A stretch of DNA of 64,000 nt from Aulosira sp. FACHB-615 (GTDB taxonomy: Bacteria; Cyanobacteriota; Cyanobacteriia; Cyanobacteriales; Nostocaceae). Shown one piece after another: positions 62,583 through 64,000 of the stretch. The notes beneath the pieces were generated by a model that saw only the letters and a list, made by a program, of their open reading frames with translations, searched no databases and had not been told where the DNA came from. The first letter of the stretch is position 1. Each line of letters opens with the position of its first letter. The translations under genes and the position numbers were made by a program. Location: NCBI RefSeq assembly GCF_014698045.1, contig NZ_JACJSE010000034.1:1-64000 (forward strand). Direction: 5' to 3'.

Positions 62583-64000
62583 TTAGCTGTGCCAAAGTTG
62601 ATAAAACTCTGGATATTTTAGATTTTCGGCACAGTGCCAGATAATTTTCAACACAGCCTCATAGCGATAAGAACTATTTTTGTAAAATTTTTGGTTCAAA
62701 TAGTCTTTTAAAGATGTGAGGACTTGTGGCAAATATTCAACTGGCAGGATTTTATTTAAACTGTCAGCTATATCTAACAGATAGGATTCATAAGATAGAT
62801 TGCTGGTAAGATTATTGTAGTAGTTTTGATTGTCATCAGCAGTCTGAAAGTTTTGGATGTATCCGATAAGGATAGGAATAATTTCGTTGAATTTATCTTT
62901 CACTAATATGTTGCTGGCATTTAGTTGCTCTAGATTTTGAATCGATGTCATCAATAATATTTGATGTAAATGGTTTTCTGGTGTTGTACATAATGTAAAA
63001 ATTGCCTGTGGATTACCAGGATCTATTTTTGCTAAACTCTTAGCGATATACAACTTAAATGATTCATCTTGAGTATTTTGGAGTAACTGGGATAATGTAC
63101 TAATTGCCAATTTATTACCAGGATCTAACTTTCCTATCAGGCAAGCTGCTTTCTTAAGACAAAATTCATCCTGAACCTTTTCTATTTTCTCTATTAGAGT
63201 CGTAATCCCGATTTTATTACCTGGGTCAATTTTTTCTAAACTCTCAACTGCGTAACATAACAAATAATAGTCTTGAGTTGAAGTAATTAGCTCAGTTAAA
63301 GTGACAAGTACAGCTTTGTTACCCAAACCTATTGATCCCAAATACTTCACGGCTATGCTTAAATATGAATGCTCTTTCGCAGTCCTAATAAGCTGAATTA
63401 GGGCATTAATTACTAGTTCATAAGTAGGATCAATTTGTACCAGACAGATAGTTGCTTGCCATGCAATATACTGAGCATCATCTGGATATTTTGGCGATTG
63501 ACCGAGATTGTTAACTAATTTGAATAGAGCGTTAATTGCAATTTGATTACTAGAGTCTGCTTCTAGGAGACTTCTAGCCATTTGCAAACATTCTATGTCA
63601 GACTGAGCATTTTGAAGTTGTTCGGATAAAGTTGCGATCGCAGTTTCATCTAATACTGATATTTGCCTAAAAGTTTGACTAATCTGGCAAAATGTAGGTT
63701 CAGGTTCATCCTCAGCAATTGGCATTAACGCCAAAGCTGCGATCGCACTTTTATTACCTGGATCGAGTTTTCCTAACTTCTCAGCCGCGAGTCTCATAAT
63801 TGTGCGACTTTCAGTTGTGTGAACCAAATGAACAAAAGCCGCAACTACTTTTTTTCTATCGGTTAATTCCAGGGTTTTTCTCGCCCTCTCTACCAAAGGT
63901 TGGGGTAATATCTGCCAATCTCGCTTATCTTGTCGAAAATAGCCATAACTCCATTTGAGCAGTTGTTCGACAATCCTATCAGCCAAACTGCTTTCGGGAA
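62583..64000 (-). CDS. HEAT-like repeat protein, 3' part (cut by window end)
   Basis: The visible 470 residues consist of HEAT-like helical repeats marked by L(G/A)K(L/I)DPGNKxAI(x)TL units about every 35-60 residues, ending in a non-repeat helical tail. The frame stays open to the window edge and the only in-frame start candidate near it is a TTG, so the gene probably continues upstream outside the window. In cyanobacteria such DPGN repeats often form the C-terminal sensor of NACHT or similar STAND ATPases; this is inference, since the N-terminal part is not visible. Confidence 0.75.
   Translation of the reverse strand, partial: PESSLADRIVEQLLKWSYGYFRQDKRDWQILPQPLVERARKTLELTDRKKVVAAFVHLVHTTESRTIMRLAAEKLGKLDPGNKSAIAALALMPIAEDEPEPTFCQISQTFRQISVLDETAIATLSEQLQNAQSDIECLQMARSLLEADSSNQIAINALFKLVNNLGQSPKYPDDAQYIAWQATICLVQIDPTYELVINALIQLIRTAKEHSYLSIAVKYLGSIGLGNKAVLVTLTELITSTQDYYLLCYAVESLEKIDPGNKIGITTLIEKIEKVQDEFCLKKAACLIGKLDPGNKLAISTLSQLLQNTQDESFKLYIAKSLAKIDPGNPQAIFTLCTTPENHLHQILLMTSIQNLEQLNASNILVKDKFNEIIPILIGYIQNFQTADDNQNYYNNLTSNLSYESYLLDIADSLNKILPVEYLPQVLTSLKDYLNQKFYKNSSYRYEAVLKIIWHCAENLKYPEFYQLWHS

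Overview
The window is chromosomal DNA from a filamentous, probably heterocyst-forming cyanobacterium of the Nostoc/Anabaena/Calothrix type. Evidence: frequent GCGATCGC (HIP1) octamers, many cyanobacteria-only families (DUF3318, DUF1824, KGK, YbjN-type, CrtH-type carotene isomerase, ferredoxin-dependent sulfite reductase), a NatFGH/BgtA-type amino-acid transporter, a STAS-sugar transferase fusion, and abundant short dispersed repeats and MITE-like elements. The centre of interest for chromosome biology is a dnaA-dnaN locus whose spacer holds seven perfect TTTTCCACA DnaA boxes, so the window very probably spans the replication origin.

Layout. 1-1320: HEAT-repeat protein. 1417-8232: a minus-strand cluster of a ferritin-like protein, three proteins built from cysteine-poor HMA-like domains, a DUF5132 protein and a P1B-like ATPase that lacks the CPx metal-binding motif. 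8329-10316: peptide deformylase and an HtrA/Deg lipoprotein protease. 10484-13441: dnaA, oriC, dnaN. 13582-14618: a two-gene overlapping unit with a DUF4365 (nuclease-like) protein. 14637-19833: an amino-acid ABC transporter operon interrupted by an oppositely oriented Rpn/DUF4351-type gene. 20335-28120: small conserved cyanobacterial proteins, a PEP-CTERM phytase-like protein, QueE, an exopolysaccharide sugar transferase, HNH protein, stress proteins (GlsB/YeaQ, CsbD) and a CBS-plus-HEPN-like protein. 28328-30286: sulfite reductase with a ribbon-helix-helix-like tail. 30827-35765: outer-membrane-like protein, ADP-ribosylglycohydrolase, HTH protein, membrane protein and a conserved cyanobacterial protein. 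36101-36173: tRNA-Arg(TCT). 36670-39653: dynamin-like GTPase followed by a KGK protein. 40717-44064: an arsenic operon pstS-acr3-arsC-arsH behind two ATCAA-N6-TTGAT operators. 44312-48498: small proteins, upp, a candidate small RNA, a MITE and crtH. 48554-56172: three two-component sensor proteins around purT and a pentapeptide protein. 56549-62506: ABC-F ATPase, DUF1824, prohibitin-like protein, ABC exporter and a CcmS-like protein. 62583-64000: the 3' part of a large repeat protein cut by the window end.

The best candidate for an undescribed system is the 2369-8232 cluster: six copies of one HMA-like domain without CxxC motifs, spread over four proteins, together with an ATPase that has all the P-type catalytic motifs but no cysteine where the transported metal normally binds. 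Secondary candidates are a free-standing small RNA at about 46614-46683, the CBS/HEPN protein, the sulfite reductase with DNA-binding-like tail, and an intergenic repeat that has become part of a coding sequence. Starts were re-chosen where the longest reading frame began at TTG or GTG without a ribosome binding site. All family assignments come from reading the sequences by eye; no database search was run.
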